Positions 46,858 to 58,590 are shown, counted from the stretch's first letter. The stretch: 64,000 bases of DNA from Acanthopleura granulata (GCA_016165875.1 JABBOT010000030.1:744001-808000); one strand, 5' to 3'. Notes: a model not told the origin generated them from the letters alone. Numbers and translations: made by a program.

Positions 46858-47083
46858 GCGACGCCGACGTTCAAGGGCAAAGAATCAAAATGAAGCTGCT
46901 GGACAAAATGCACATACCAGTGAGGTCGGTGTGGCTTCTGCACAACAGCGGACCAGCATGAGCGACCTTTACAGCCAGGTCAACACACAGGGCGTAACAG
47001 AGACAAATGTGTACATGGCTCTAAACCATGATGCAATATATGTTAATGGCCAACAAAACAAACAGCTAGAATATGGTGTGTAG
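46858..47083 (+). CDS. Gene C cytoplasmic tail exon
   Basis: Terminal exon from acceptor AATACAG to TAG at 47081-47083, about 75 residues. Begins RRRRSRAKNQNEAAGQNA, then SMSDLYSQV, ten residues, YMAL, DAIYVNGQ and a unique end NKQLEYGV that adds a fourth tyrosine. The YSQV/YMAL pair is ITAM-like and YVNG a YxN site. It probably signals through SH2 proteins after phosphorylation. The longest tail of the three paralogues; gene D stops nine residues earlier. Confidence 0.8.
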
Positions 47084-47169
47084 GTAATGAACTAAATGGG
47101 AATGCAAAGATCAAGACTCTGAAATATGTTCATATACAATATCCAGGTTTTATGTAACTTGTTTATTTT

Positions 47170-47580
47170 TTCTGTTTGATTCGTGTTTTACGCCGTACTC
47201 AAAAATATTTCACGTATACACCGGAGGCCAGAGTTACTGTAGGTGGAAACCGGGCAGAGCCCTGGGGAAACCCAGGACATGATTCCAACATACATGTAAA
47301 ATGTAGTAATGGTTGTAAGGCTTGATGTCATTTATTAAGTGAAATGTTCTTAAATACCCCATAAAACACCAATCGAATAAAGAAATAAATATATTTTTTT
47401 CATTTATTTGATTAGTATTTTACGCCGTTTAATTTATTTCAATTATACGACGGTGGCCAGCATTATGGTGGGAAGAAACCGGTCAGGGCCCGGGAAAAAC
47501 CCACGACCATCCGCAGGCTCTTGGCCCACCTTCGGAGAGGAAGCCAGTGTGAGCTGGGGTTTTATGTAATCTAGTGAATG
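47170..47580 (-). mobile_element. Compound SINE fragments (duplicate of 22780-23180)
   Basis: The same minus/plus/minus fragment order as 22780-23180 and 53515-53935. Confidence 0.8.
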
Positions 47581-48281
47581 AAGCAGAACGTCACACCTAC
47601 GTTGTCTGGATAGAACACTATGCAATCAGTTATTCCACATGTACTATTGATTTTCTGTAAGTAGTACAGTAGGACTGACAATAGTAAAGTACGGTGTTTG
47701 AAGCATTGGAGTCTACACAGGTATCTCCCTCCGACATCCTTGGTACTGTTTGTCACTTCTGCTTACAGGCGTCTAAATTCTGTTCAAATTATATAAATTT
47801 TTAAGACACTGTAACGGTAACTTTATTAAAGAAAGTGCTTTTGGTGAATTCGACTTTAAATTATTTTTTACCCGTTGACGGACTGGGCTGTGTTCTGGAT
47901 ACCGGTACTTCGATGTCTACTTGCATTGTCATATGGTCATGACCAGTTCAAATGTTTACTGATACAACTGATTAACGTGCACCAATCTCAAACTGATTGA
48001 TAATTGGATTGAGTGAGTGACTGACGGTTAGCGCCATGCTCAAGAATTCTTCACTTACGTTCTCTTTTAAATAAATGGAGTACCCGGGGTGAACCACTTC
48101 TGGCAGGTATCTGACAAACCTTCTGACATAATGTCCAAAACGTCTGAAACAGCTGGATTCCAACATCCGACCTTAATGGTCAATGGTTTTATGGTCCCAG
48201 CTAACCAGATCCCCATTAAACCATCTGAGCCAGTGATACAGCAGTTGTGAAAGGCTCTTTATTTATTTATGTATTCGATTG

Positions 48282-48332
48282 CCTAGGTAAGCAGACAATA
48301 ATTTACTCACGCATCAACGAAGTGGAGTTGAC
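48282..48332. repeat. Junction of the gene C/D tandem duplication
   Basis: Sequence colinear with 54640 (TTTATTTATGTATTYGAYTGCC) changes here into CTAGGTAAGCAGACAATAAT, the start of the unit at 43081. Confidence 0.8.
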
Positions 48333-48690
48333 TGCCTCGGTGGCCTAGCGGTTAGAGCGTTTCTTCTCCTGGACGGGAGATCGGGGAAAAAACGCGGGTC
48401 GCGTCATACCCGTGACCTTAAAAATGTTACTTGTTGCCGCCTCGCTTGGCGCCCAGCACTGAGAGGTGACAGGAAGGACACAGGACTGGTCGGCCCGGTT
48501 TTAATATAATGTGACTGGGTGGGGAGTCTTGACTGGTGTCTTCGGCGTGATGTTCCAGTGGTGGTAGCACTTTTGCTGCATGGCCTTGCAATGCCACAAG
48601 AAGACAGAGCATATATACACTCTCAGGGCTCCTCGTCCTCATATGATTGAAATATTGTTCAGTACGACGTTAAACCCAAGCATACATAGG
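48326..48690 (+). mobile_element. Second tRNA-derived SINE family, well preserved
   Basis: TGCCTCGGTGGCCTAGCGGT followed by TAGAGCG is a good A-box-like tRNA head, with GGGTCGCGTCATACCC as a B-box-like region about 50 bp on. Body to CAGTACGACGTTAAACCCAA, then an (AC)n/(ATAC)n tail. Distinct body from the main SINE family, with a similar 3' end. Confidence 0.75.
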
Positions 48691-48725
48691 TTACACACAC
48701 ACACACACACATACATACATACATA
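48690..48725. repeat. (AC)n and (ATAC)n microsatellite
   Basis: Simple repeat at the SINE tail. A second AC/AT repeat is at 49598-49640. Confidence 0.9.
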
Positions 48726-48904
48726 TGAAGTGGAGTTAGCTGAACTCTAGGTGAGTATAATCTGTAATTTGTAGTGTTCAAGGATCTCAAAGAGGGACCC
48801 TGATAGACATGCGGAACTACATATGTTTTTGAATGGGCGCAAGGATGTGTGAACGGAGTTTACAGGTGTATGTCAAACTTTAGGCCTGCGACAGAGCAGG
48901 AATG

Positions 48905-49850
48905 AATTAATGTTTGAATGATGGAATCACTACGGCTTAACGCGATGTTGGCAATATTTAAACCATATCGTGGAGATCAAGTGGTCGTAAATTGTTGTCG
49001 ATGCGATGAGCACATCATAGGTGAAATAAAGGAGACATACATTTTTTACAAGAATAATGAGCGAAACATCAATGAAAACTCCAAAACAAAAGGGCCGTTG
49101 TCAAAAAAGCAAATATATAGTCGATGGTGCAAAATCGTTGCCGAACTTGAGCAAAGTTGACGGTCCACCGGGATATCCGTCACTCTCGAGAACAGCGCGT
49201 TCTTCGAGAAATGAAGTTGTGTTTTAAACGAAAATTCCCGTTACGAAACCGCATGAAAACGTATGTACCCTGTGCATTAAGATTATAATCGATGAGAGGG
49301 TAAATAGTATGCAGTTTGTTATGAACCTGAAGATCGCACTCACCCTGCCATTGGCGACGAATGAAAGACTGACTGAATGAATCATCATGGATTGACGCCA
49401 CTTTGGCAGTATTTCAGCTATGTTGTGGCGAGAATATTTTTGAACCAGAAGGCAGTATATGGTTATCGAGAAAATGAGAACATGCTAAACTGACCGAGGA
49501 ATTTAAAACAAGGTAAAAGAACCAAACATCGGATAAAACTCGAAAAACCACAATATTTAGATTCATTTTAATACATAATCTGGAACAATGTATATATTCA
49601 CACACACACACACATATATATATATATACATATATAAAATGTGAAAGGAAGTATATCTTACGATACATTTCGATGTATTTGAAATAATTATTGGCAGCAC
49701 TACCATGGGCGAGCCTTCGCAAAGTGTACGTAGTCACCCAGGATATATTGGCAACGAATATACTGATTATTAGCTCTAAATTCAGCACACTGGATCTATG
49801 CGATAGATATAGATTTTTAACACCACCTTTTCCCCTGTCCCCTGTCACCG
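48905..49850 (-). mobile_element. Fragments of non-LTR retrotransposons
   Basis: 3' end-like piece at 48905-49020 (GGCTTAACGCGATGTTGGCA), C-terminal coding piece at 49180-49350 (VHNKLHTIYPLIDYN, compare VCNKLHAIHPVIGHN in the full element), a second 3' end at 49371-49560 and another coding end to 49850. All minus strand, at least two separate insertions. Confidence 0.65.
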
Positions 49851-50196
49851 ACTATATTGGGGAAAAGATGCCGGACTTGTTTAGTTCCCGATATCAGGCT
49901 AGGTTAACATGCATCAATCACATTACTCACGCCATCAAATTATCTCTTTACGGTATACTTGAGATGTTCTCCATGTGGTGTTAAGCTAGAATAATGCTGA
50001 TCTGCATCCCCAGCGAAAAAACAGCAACCCTTGCTGGCGAACCTTTGGTCACATGTCCTTAATCCGTGACCAAACCAACACGATATACTACTAATGGTGA
50101 ACTGCACATTGATAAAATAAAGGTTGCATGTTTACACCTATCCGTGAACAATGAGAAAACACCCAGTCTGAGATTAAATGGTATGTTCTGTTGTAG

Positions 50197-50298
50197 ATTT
50201 AACGCCTACAGTTTCAACTTCAAGGACACCACCACCAACAACAACAAGGGCAAGACCTGGGTTCTTGACGTCCACTAGCGTGGCTGTTACTGAAACGA
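50197..50298 (+). pseudogene. D copy: stalk exon
   Basis: A 102-nt phase 1-1 exon (acceptor TTGTAG, donor GTAAGT) almost identical to 43780; Ile and Gly positions changed to Thr and Arg. Intact in itself, but the D copy has no recognised 5' exons. Confidence 0.65.
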
Positions 50299-51291
50299 GT
50301 AAGTTCGAAATTTGTTGAACTATGAAATTAATGGCACGACATGAATGTCATTATATGTTGTAATCAGAGCAGCAAAGAGTATGTTTTCAACATCCATGTG
50401 TTTTTCCTTTCCGGCACATTCTAAGCTGAAAGCTTTGCATTTACAATGGCAAAAGGATGTTTATTATCTATAATTGTCAAGAATGTAGCAATGTGTGGGA
50501 GCAGACTGACTGCAAACTTGATTTGTTAGGTGTTACATATTACAAGGTTTGGGTTTTTTTCTGTACTGTAAAGCTGAGATCGTGGTTCATTGCCGTCAAT
50601 GAAACCCTTTCTATGAAATGTAAAATGGACATGCTGACTTTTGAAAACAGCATTCCTGGTGTCCATGTAATCCGTTATGTGTTGAGTTTTATGATATCGT
50701 GATTTTACATTGATTATATTAGTAGTGCAATTCTGTGTGTGTACATGTATCGTTCCCACTAACGATAGTTTTCCATTTTTTTTGTTCTTGTGTTTTGATT
50801 TTTTCATTTTTTTTCGTTGCTTTTTTGTCACCATAACTGAATTCAGTTCGGTTTGCGATCTTCTCTTTGCGAGTTTAAAGTACTTAATAAAATGGCACAA
50901 GTAGCGTGTAAGCGAGAATAATCGTGTTTAATTCCATCCATGTCAAACGATACAAACATCTTTCTTAAAGCCCACCAGAGAATGAAATAGAAAAAACAAA
51001 CCCATTTAATTCCACTATTTAAAGTGTCAAATAAGGTAGGCATATCCTGATATGATTTGGGCCGTCGCTTGGGACGATTGTTTCATAATGTTTTCTCCAA
51101 TGCTGGATGTTTAGTTCTAAGGCTGCTAAAGCATTTCACAACAAAGTCGATATGACTTTCACACCAAAAGCATGACTAATAGCTGAAAGCACTTGTTATG
51201 ACGTTCATATGCACAGAGAAACTTCGTCATAGTGTTACCCTACTTTCATAATGTTTGAGAGTTTTCCAGTGCCCTGTTTATATTGTTTCAG

Positions 51292-51384
51292 ATCCAGATT
51301 CTACATCTCTCGTCATTGGAGTAGCGATAGGACTTGGATCAGCCTTTTTTTGTCTGTCATTATTATTCCTGTGATTTGTATCAT
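51292..51384 (+). pseudogene. D copy: frameshifted transmembrane exon
   Basis: 93 nt instead of 94. A one-base deletion in the T-run (GCCTTTTTTTGTCTG against GCCGTTTTGTTGTCTG) shifts the frame midway through the helix and produces TGA within the exon. Splice sites are intact. Confidence 0.85.
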
Positions 51385-52304
51385 GTGAGTAGAAAAGAAA
51401 TCACATTCTAAACCAACATAATTTATCAAACATTATAAAATGGCCTTATTTCTAAATTGCAGTCCACTTCTGACTTCATTCAAAACTGAGTACTTGGCAC
51501 ATTGCTTAGTATTTTGTGCTATAAAACCTGAAATTTTCATTTATTTGTCTTAGATCAACATTTATGAGTTGGTATCGTACTTCAGAAACGTGTTTCAAAT
51601 TTTGACTTAAATGTACGTCACTAACGACCGTGGAATCGGCCCTTGAGCTTGTCCTACGCCGTCCTTCACATGTACTACGTCACCCATCGTGTTGGAAGTA
51701 TTTAAAGTGCAAACGATTGCAAGACATTACACTTCGGCATTATTCAAAGAAGAACTTTGCAGAAAGTTACTATTAAAAGGTTTCCTTACATAACTTTGTC
51801 CTAGAATATCCGAAAAATATAAATGAAATCCTTTCCAAGTGTCAACACTCAAGCCTGTATATCGATATAATTACCACAATTATGCTGCAGTAATATTTGT
51901 CTTAGGTGTGTGAGAATGTTATGTAGCCACTGACTTTGGGTCAGGATGCTCAAAATATTTCCTTCACTTCACTTGTCACATAGGAATACATTCTTCTTGG
52001 TATTCAGTATTTTGCCAAGCATTCGTGGCTATCATTTGTGACTGAATGGCGTGATGCTATCACCCTACAGCCAATGATATTGATCAATTCTATATTGGTT
52101 TTTCAGAAAAATGCCCCAAAATAATTTTGTTTGTTTTCATTACACTGTGGAATAAGACTTTTCAATAACACTTTTCAAAAACGCTCTTCACTTCCGTAGT
52201 GTGGTTCTCTCCTTTAAAGGGAGTGTGTGTGGGGTGGGAGTGTGTGTGGGGTGGGGTCGGGTGGGGTTGGGTGCGTTTGGGTGGGATGGTTTTGATGAAT
52301 ATTG

Positions 52305-52490
52305 GAGTGCCTCTTACCAATGCAGTCTGTGTGAGTTCAAGTTCAGTGCTGGCTTGCTGCCTCCAGAATCGTACGTGTGGAGGTCTGCCGGCAGCCTGCG
52401 GATGGTCGTGGGGTTTGACAGGTTTCCTCCCACCATTGTGCCAGCCGCCGTCCTATCAGTGAGATGTACCCATCAATAAATAAGACAATA
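52305..52490 (+). mobile_element. SINE, duplicate of 45890
   Basis: Copied together with the receptor 3' half. A nearby 40-bp segment present at 46170-46240 is missing in this copy. Confidence 0.75.
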
Positions 52491-53206
52491 GTGCCAAGGT
52501 GACCAAATCCAATCCATTTGTGGCTGGATCGGCTGTGGCTTTAAGCGAGGAGGCTGGCGAGATACCTGTCAACGGGTGTTGGTTTATTCTCGGTACTCCA
52601 TTCTGCTTGGAGTAATTCTATGCCTGTGATGTCTAATAAGTTGCAATTTACACCACTGCATCTTTTTTGCCTAACTTTACTGAACCCATGGAATTGTTAT
52701 TTCCCCACGTGAGCAGTTAGAATAAAACTCTGACTGAGGTTAACTGAAAAGAGCCCGGATTTCACCGGTAACGTGTGACCATTAGTCATCTATCACACTG
52801 TCGTCGGCGCTATGGTTTTACTCTCTGTGCTGTAGTCTTTTACATGTGGCCGGATATCATTTAGCAACTACCACTCTGTTGGCATTCATCTGGCTTTACT
52901 ATCTGTATGATGTAGTCTTTTATAATATGTCGGTAGTGTGGATGTGTGAGGTCTAAAAGCCAGCTATTTCAGACACGTTAGTTTTTCCAAACAGCGGTGA
53001 AGCTGGCTTGGTCATGTCGGCCGATTCAGGGGTTTCTATCTCCACAACTGATCATTGATGACGACACAGGTTCGAAACCAGTAAAACCTTATTGAGACGG
53101 AAAGCTTGAGCTCTCGTTTACTTTGCACATAAACATTGATGGCCCTTATTTATGTCAAAAATTATTGAAACAACTTTTGAACCCATTTAAATATTTTTAA
53201 ATACAG

Positions 53207-53402
53207 GGCACGCCGACGTTCAAAGGCAAAGAATCAAAATGAAGCTGCTCGACAAAATGCACATCCCAGTGAGGTCGGTGTGGCTTCACAACAGCGGACC
53301 AGCATGAGCGACCTTTACAGCCAGGTCAACAAACAGGACTTAACACAGACAAATGTGTACGTGGCTCTAAACTATGATGCAATTTATGTTAATGGGCAAT
53401 AA
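53207..53402 (+). pseudogene. D copy: cytoplasmic tail exon
   Basis: Acceptor AATACAG to TAA at 53400-53402. Retains SMSDLYSQV, YVAL and DAIYVNGQ, so the tyrosine block is intact. The first Arg of the stop-transfer is Ala, and CAA to TAA removes the last nine residues found in gene C. Downstream of a frameshifted TM exon, so probably not translated as a receptor tail, unless another TM exon is used. Confidence 0.7.
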
Positions 53403-53514
53403 AACAAACAGCTAGAATATGGTGTGTAGGTAATGGACTAAATGCGAATGCAAAGACCAAGACTCTGAAATATGTTCATACACAATATCCAGGTTTTATG
53501 TAACTTAGTTATTT

Positions 53515-53935
53515 TACCTGTTTGATTCGTGTTTTATGCCGTACTCAAAAATATTCCACGTATACACCGGAGGCCAGAATTAGAATGGATGGAAACCGGG
53601 CAGAGCCCGGGGGAAACCCAGGACATGATTCCAACAAACATGTAAAATATATCACCAGTTGTAATGCTGGATGACATTTTTTAAGTGAAATGTTCTTAAA
53701 TACCCCATAAAACACCAATGAAATAAAGGAATAAATATATTTTTTTTATTTATTTGATTAGTATTTTACGCCGTTTAATTTATTTCAATTATACGACGGT
53801 GGCCAGCTTCTTTATGGTGGGAAGAAACCGTCCAGGGCCCGGGAAGAACCCACGACCATCCGCAGGCTCTTGACCGACATTCGGAGAGGAAGCCAGTGTG
53901 AGCTGGGGTTTTATGTAATCTAGTGAATGAAGCAG
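53515..53935 (-). mobile_element. Compound SINE fragments
   Basis: Third copy of the arrangement at 22780 and 47170. Confidence 0.8.
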
Positions 53936-54654
53936 AACGTCACACCTACGTTGTCTGGATAGAAGACTATACAATCGGTTATTCTACACGTACTATTGAT
54001 TTCCTGTCATTGTAAGGACTGACAATTGTACAGTACGGTGTTTGAGGCATTGAAGTCTACACAGGTATCTGCCTCCGACATCCTTGGTACTGTTTGTCAC
54101 TTCTGCTTACAGGCGTCTAAATTCTCTTCAAATTATATACATTTTTAAGACACTGTAACGGTAACTTTGTTAAGGAATGTGCTCTTGGTGAATTTGACTT
54201 TGAATTATTTTTTACCTGTTGACGGACTGAGCTGTGTTCTGGACACCGGTACTTCGCTGTCTCCCTGCATTGTCACATGGTCGTGACCGGTTCAAATATT
54301 TACTTATACAACTGATTAACGTAAACCAATCTCACACAGACTGATAGATGGATTGAGTGAGTGACTGGCGGTGAACGCCATGCTCAAGAATTCTTCACTT
54401 ACATGACTGCGCTGTCTTTTAAATAAAGGGAGGACACGAGGAGTACCCGGGGTGAACCACTAATCTCTGGTAGGAATCTGACAAACCTTCTGACATAAAG
54501 TCGAAAACATCTGAAACAGCTGGATTCGAAGACCCGACCTTAATGGTCAATGGTTTTATGGTCCCAGCTAACCAGAGCCTCATTAAACAATCTGAGCCAG
54601 TGATACAGCAGTTGTGAAAGGCTCTTTATTTATTTATGTATTTGACTGCCTTTT

Positions 54655-54835
54655 TTTTCACTTTTTTCCCGTACTCACTATAATATAATTATAATATATG
54701 TAAAATATTTCACTTATACCACGGCCACCAGCATTATGGTGAGAAGAACGATCTTCCGCAGGCTGCTGGTAGACCTTCCCACGCACGACCGGAGAGGATG
54801 CCACAGTGACATCAGCTTGAACTCACAGCGATCAT
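54655..54835 (-). mobile_element. SINE, minus orientation, with A/T insertion
   Basis: Paralogue of 23822-24050, partly deleted in its core (GGTGAGAAGAACGATCTTCC). Confidence 0.7.
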
Positions 54836-55590
54836 GCATGTCATGCACCGTTAAGTTGGTGCTCTTTAAGCCATTGTATGACCAGTTGAAATAAAGCCCT
54901 TTACACTGCTGACTGGAATTCAAGCATTGTAATGTATGAGCAGTTGGAATTAAACCTTCACACTCCTCACTAAAATTTAAGCATTTGAATATATGAACAC
55001 TAGATATAGAACCTCCACTGAAACTGACTAACCGCAACAGCTAAAACACACAAGGTGTGGATTCAATACCAGCTTCATTAAACGAAGTGTGGCTTCGGCT
55101 GCTGATCATTGTAAAGGTGGCGTCGTGTAGTCTTACATGATAATTGTTGTTGGTCACTGGTCTTCAAGCAGTATATATATGAGGTCGTTCTGGAAGTGCA
55201 AATCTGTGTGTCACAAATGATGACAGTTGTTCAGTTGTTCATTTTTTTGATAAAGGTCTGTGGTTTTGCACACGGTTTCTTATGCCTAAACGATTGACAA
55301 CCACCGTGACCAAATCCCGGAGCACAACCTTATATACCAATGAAACAAACAGGGGTATTGTAAATTTTAAAATGTTTCAATACAGAATATTCAAAAATTA
55401 ATTAATGCTTTCACCTCATACAAGTTTTTATCATGGTACTATCTCACGTCTGTTAAAACTTTGTAGAAGTTAACACCCAGTGGATAGCACATACGATGTA
55501 TATACATATATCATAACATTACATCAGTGGCTAAGAAATGCACAAGAGAATAAATTAAAGCAACAAAGACGGTGTAATACTTTCAAAGTG

Positions 55591-55758
55591 TCATCGAGCA
55601 CGACCGCGTCTCTTCCGCTTTAGACGGAAACAGCCGAGTCCACACGGAGTCAGTTTGAAACGAACGTATAGACCTGAGATAACCCGATTCTGCACAAAGA
55701 AGCTCTGTGCATTTCATGAATTCAACAACCATATTATCATTTAAAAACTTACAACCTT
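55591..55758 (-). pseudogene. Decayed copy of the cationic peptide gene
   Basis: Aligned to 24787-24954. The start codon is AAG; stops TAA and TGA interrupt the signal region. The mature-like part is open and ends with the same 17 residues (CGLGC to RAR). It could remain functional only if that part is a spliced exon. Confidence 0.5.
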
Positions 55759-55890
55759 TTCAAGTACTTTAAAGATGCACTCAAATTTATGTAAATGATT
55801 TAGTACTGTATATACAAACACACAGATATCCTGCCGCCATAACAGGATAGGAACGAAAACGTTTCAGACGAGTCTACAGGTTGGGGAGAC

Positions 55891-55939
55891 ATGTTGAATT
55901 GTATGATCTTGCTGCCACTTGTTTCTCTTATACTTGCAG
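55891..55939 (+). CDS. Gene E exon 1: signal peptide
   Basis: MLNCMILLPLVSLILAG, phase 1, donor GTGAGT. Paralogue of 25152 with four or five substitutions and the same leader; intact. Confidence 0.65.
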
Positions 55940-56819
55940 GTGAGTAATGTAATGCATATAGAAATTAATAATTTATCTATCGTTCTACATCATTAATTTC
56001 TTCATTATATCCATCGATTAGTCAATATGTTTTTATTTATCTATTACATTCTAAAACAGCAATGGTCTTAAAACCGAGAACTCTCGCAGCATTTGATCAT
56101 TCCACCAGCAATTCGGCAATAGGCTCCTATTCAAAGAAACAAAAAACAGTTAGAGCTTTTCTTTAGTACTAGATCTTGGCGTTTTACCTTAGGCCTTCGT
56201 TTAAAATTAGGTCACGCAATTTATCCCAAATTAAACCACTAATGCCCAAAACATCCTTGTTGCACATTGTGTCTATCAAAAATGTTCATATGTTTATTTA
56301 TGATATATACTAAGTAACATAGCCTGTAATAGGTCTGTAAACAAAAAAAAAATAGCCTTCAGGTAGGAAAACCCAAAGAGAAATACATCAGGTGATGATC
56401 ATTTTACTAATTAAACTGGGAATCGCACGTGAGATTTGTTGTATCGACTCGTCGAATTTGATATGTCGAATAAAAACAAGATAGACGCTATGTTATACTA
56501 CTTGTAGAATTCGACAAATCGCACTGTGTGAACATATTGGATATAGCTTGTTCTAATGATACCACTTTTCGATTATGACTCCATGTGAACGAGTTTGTGG
56601 TTAGGTTTAGGAGTACACATTCAGAATCTGTGCTCTATCACGAAAGTGCAATTCTATTACCCCTTACACAGTTACTAAACACCACTTCTTAAACGATGCC
56701 TACCGGTCTGACACGAGAGAAACTTCGATTAGTGTTTTTATATGGTGCTTTGCGCCATTTTAATATTGTATTAATGTTTCCATATAATCATGTGGTCGTC
56801 TTCCGGAATGTAATGTAGA

Positions 56820-56890
56820 GATATTTATTTATTTTATTGTTGTTTTACCCGGCTCTCAAGAATATTTCACTTTTACGACTGTGGTCTTAG
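56820..56890 (-). mobile_element. SINE tail fragment
   Basis: TTTATTTATTTTATTGTTGT, then CTCAAGAATATTTCACTTTT; the core is missing. Confidence 0.55.
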
Positions 56891-58389
56891 AGAGACAGGG
56901 AGTAAATCATTATTCTCTATTTTCGTGACAGTACTAATTTGCCATTTTAAAACCAGTCTGACGTCTATACCACCTTCTAGTGTATCAGAGAAATCCAGTG
57001 TTACCGCTATTTACAAATATACGAAGGCCCTGTGTAGAACTCAGTATCACAGCCTTTCATAAATAAGGAAAAGTCCTTTGTACATACATAGCACCTATTT
57101 GTAGACGACATTCAAAAATGTTTCTTCGGAGATAATATTTAATTCATATATGACTTTCTGTTTAGATTTCAGAGGGGTCTCGTTTATGCGGTGCAAAAGA
57201 GCCAAAAACGTTATTTGAAAAGAATCATTGAAGTGTTCTATTCAAATTTCCACATACGCAGAACTAGAGAAATAGTGTAATATTAGACTAAACTAGCGAG
57301 GGCACTTTCTCCTTCATTGTGATAAACAAGAAGGTCTACTTATCCTATATAAATGTACAGAAAAATGCAAAGCGAATACTGGTTAATTTGATTTTCACAG
57401 GATAACGTGCCAAGATGATTTATCTTGCCCTAAGTGAGCGTTAAATTTTTTGAAGGATGTAACATAAATGGTGACAGAAAAGGGAGAAACACATGTCTAT
57501 GTAATTACAGGTTACCTATCGGTGAATGTTTGTGCTCCGTCCTGACTTTGGCAGAAGACCTATATGTATGTATGAAAAAGTCCTAATGTGACCACAAAAC
57601 GTGACCGAGAAATGAACCAGGAAGAAGTCACGTAATGCAAATGATACTGTATGTCAATAGTTTACATTTTATTGGCTTCTTAAAAAGAAATTCAACTTAT
57701 TCACAACGACAAATGATAAATGAATGAAAGAATTCTCCAATAAAAATACTGAAATAAATTCAAAGTAATCACAACGAAGAGTGAAAAAGGAATTAAAGAA
57801 TTCCCCAAACTAAATATGTCGTTATTTGATTGTCGAGACAATGTAGTTTAAAATGACACACGATCTAGAAAATGATTATATTCATCCGCCTAAAACACTC
57901 ATTGTGTCCTTTCGTCACCATTAAAAACTGTTGACTGCTTGTCTTTGCATGAATCTAATTTTCATATTTTACATATTTTCTTAGCTCTTTGGTGGTTTGT
58001 TGTTTGTCGGTTTTGGAAAATGATCTTGCGATTATTGACCCGTATCGCCCATTTTGGTTGGCGGCTGTTATCCGAATCTCGGTCTCCACACTTAGATCAA
58101 TATAAATGCTATTAGTAAGTCTAATAGGGTGTCTTAAAACCATTGTCCACATAGCGTCAAGCAATCATATTTTCAACTTAATCGGTGTCCAGATGGCGAA
58201 CTTTATAGTATCAACCTGTTGAATTCGACTAGACGAATGAAAACACGACAGGCTTTATTTCCTTGCGGTTTGGCAAATTCCAAGAGACATACCAAATGGC
58301 GCTTACCCTATTCTCAAGCGGATAGTACTCACCACGCAAAACCTCAGCCAAAAAGAGCTCACGGGGCCTCTTCGGCCCAGGGAATTAGC

Positions 58390-58590
58390 ACGTCAGCACG
58401 GCGTAATGAACCAGGTGCACCTCACCAATGCGGTAGCTGTGAGGTCAAGTCCAGCTCAAACTGACATCCTCTTCCTGCCGCATGTGGGAAGGTCTGCCTC
58501 AACCTGCATATGGTCGTGGGTTTCTCCGGGCTCTGCTCGAAATATTCTTGAGTCCGGTGCAAAACACCAATCAAATATATAAAATAAAAA
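58390..58590 (+). mobile_element. SINE, plus orientation, with tRNA-like head
   Basis: CTCACCAATGCGGTAGCTGT, GGTCAAGTCC (B-box-like), GGGAAGGTCTGCCTCAACCT, then a 3' end with an internal deletion (GGGCTCTGCTCGAAATATTC). Confidence 0.75.

Larger units (their letters stand above)
25152..47083 (+). other. Gene C locus: EGF-like, stalk, TM, tyrosine-motif tail receptor
   Basis: Exons supported: 25152-25200 (signal), 28087-28275 (EGF), 31431-31733 (two EGF-like), 34727-34804, 40421-40480, 42610-42690 and 43780-43881 (stalks), 44855-44948 (TM) and 46858-47083 (tail). The phase is 1 throughout and 2 at TM/tail, so the model is in frame and predicts roughly 390 residues. Exons at 27525 and 28400 are broken and must be skipped. 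A 5.1-kb retrotransposon sits in the intron between the first two stalks. The large number of stalk exons suggests stalk-length variation by alternative splicing. The tail is the longest and best preserved in the cluster. The function is inferred to be a surface receptor with phosphotyrosine signalling. Confidence 0.65.
47084..50196. other. Spacer between gene C tail and the D copy
   Basis: SINE fragments to 47580, a segment colinear with 53940-54650, the duplication junction at about 48282, a second-family SINE, microsatellites and retrotransposon fragments. No signal-peptide or EGF exon was found here, so D lacks its own 5' exons. Confidence 0.6.
53403..55890. other. D to gene E spacer
   Basis: Colinear with 22715-25151: compound SINE fragments (53515-53935), a minus SINE (54655-54835), and a decayed copy of the cationic peptide ORF. 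Confidence 0.65.

Noticed and set aside
52199..52479. Gly/Trp/Val-rich ORFs as structural protein genes
   Set aside because: They are translations of a GT-rich simple repeat and a SINE.
58219..58464. Basic 81-codon ORF upstream of the SINE in gene E
   Set aside because: The 3' third is SINE sequence, the start is non-ATG, and there is no paralogue in gene C; possibly a fragment of an unknown element but not supportable as a gene.
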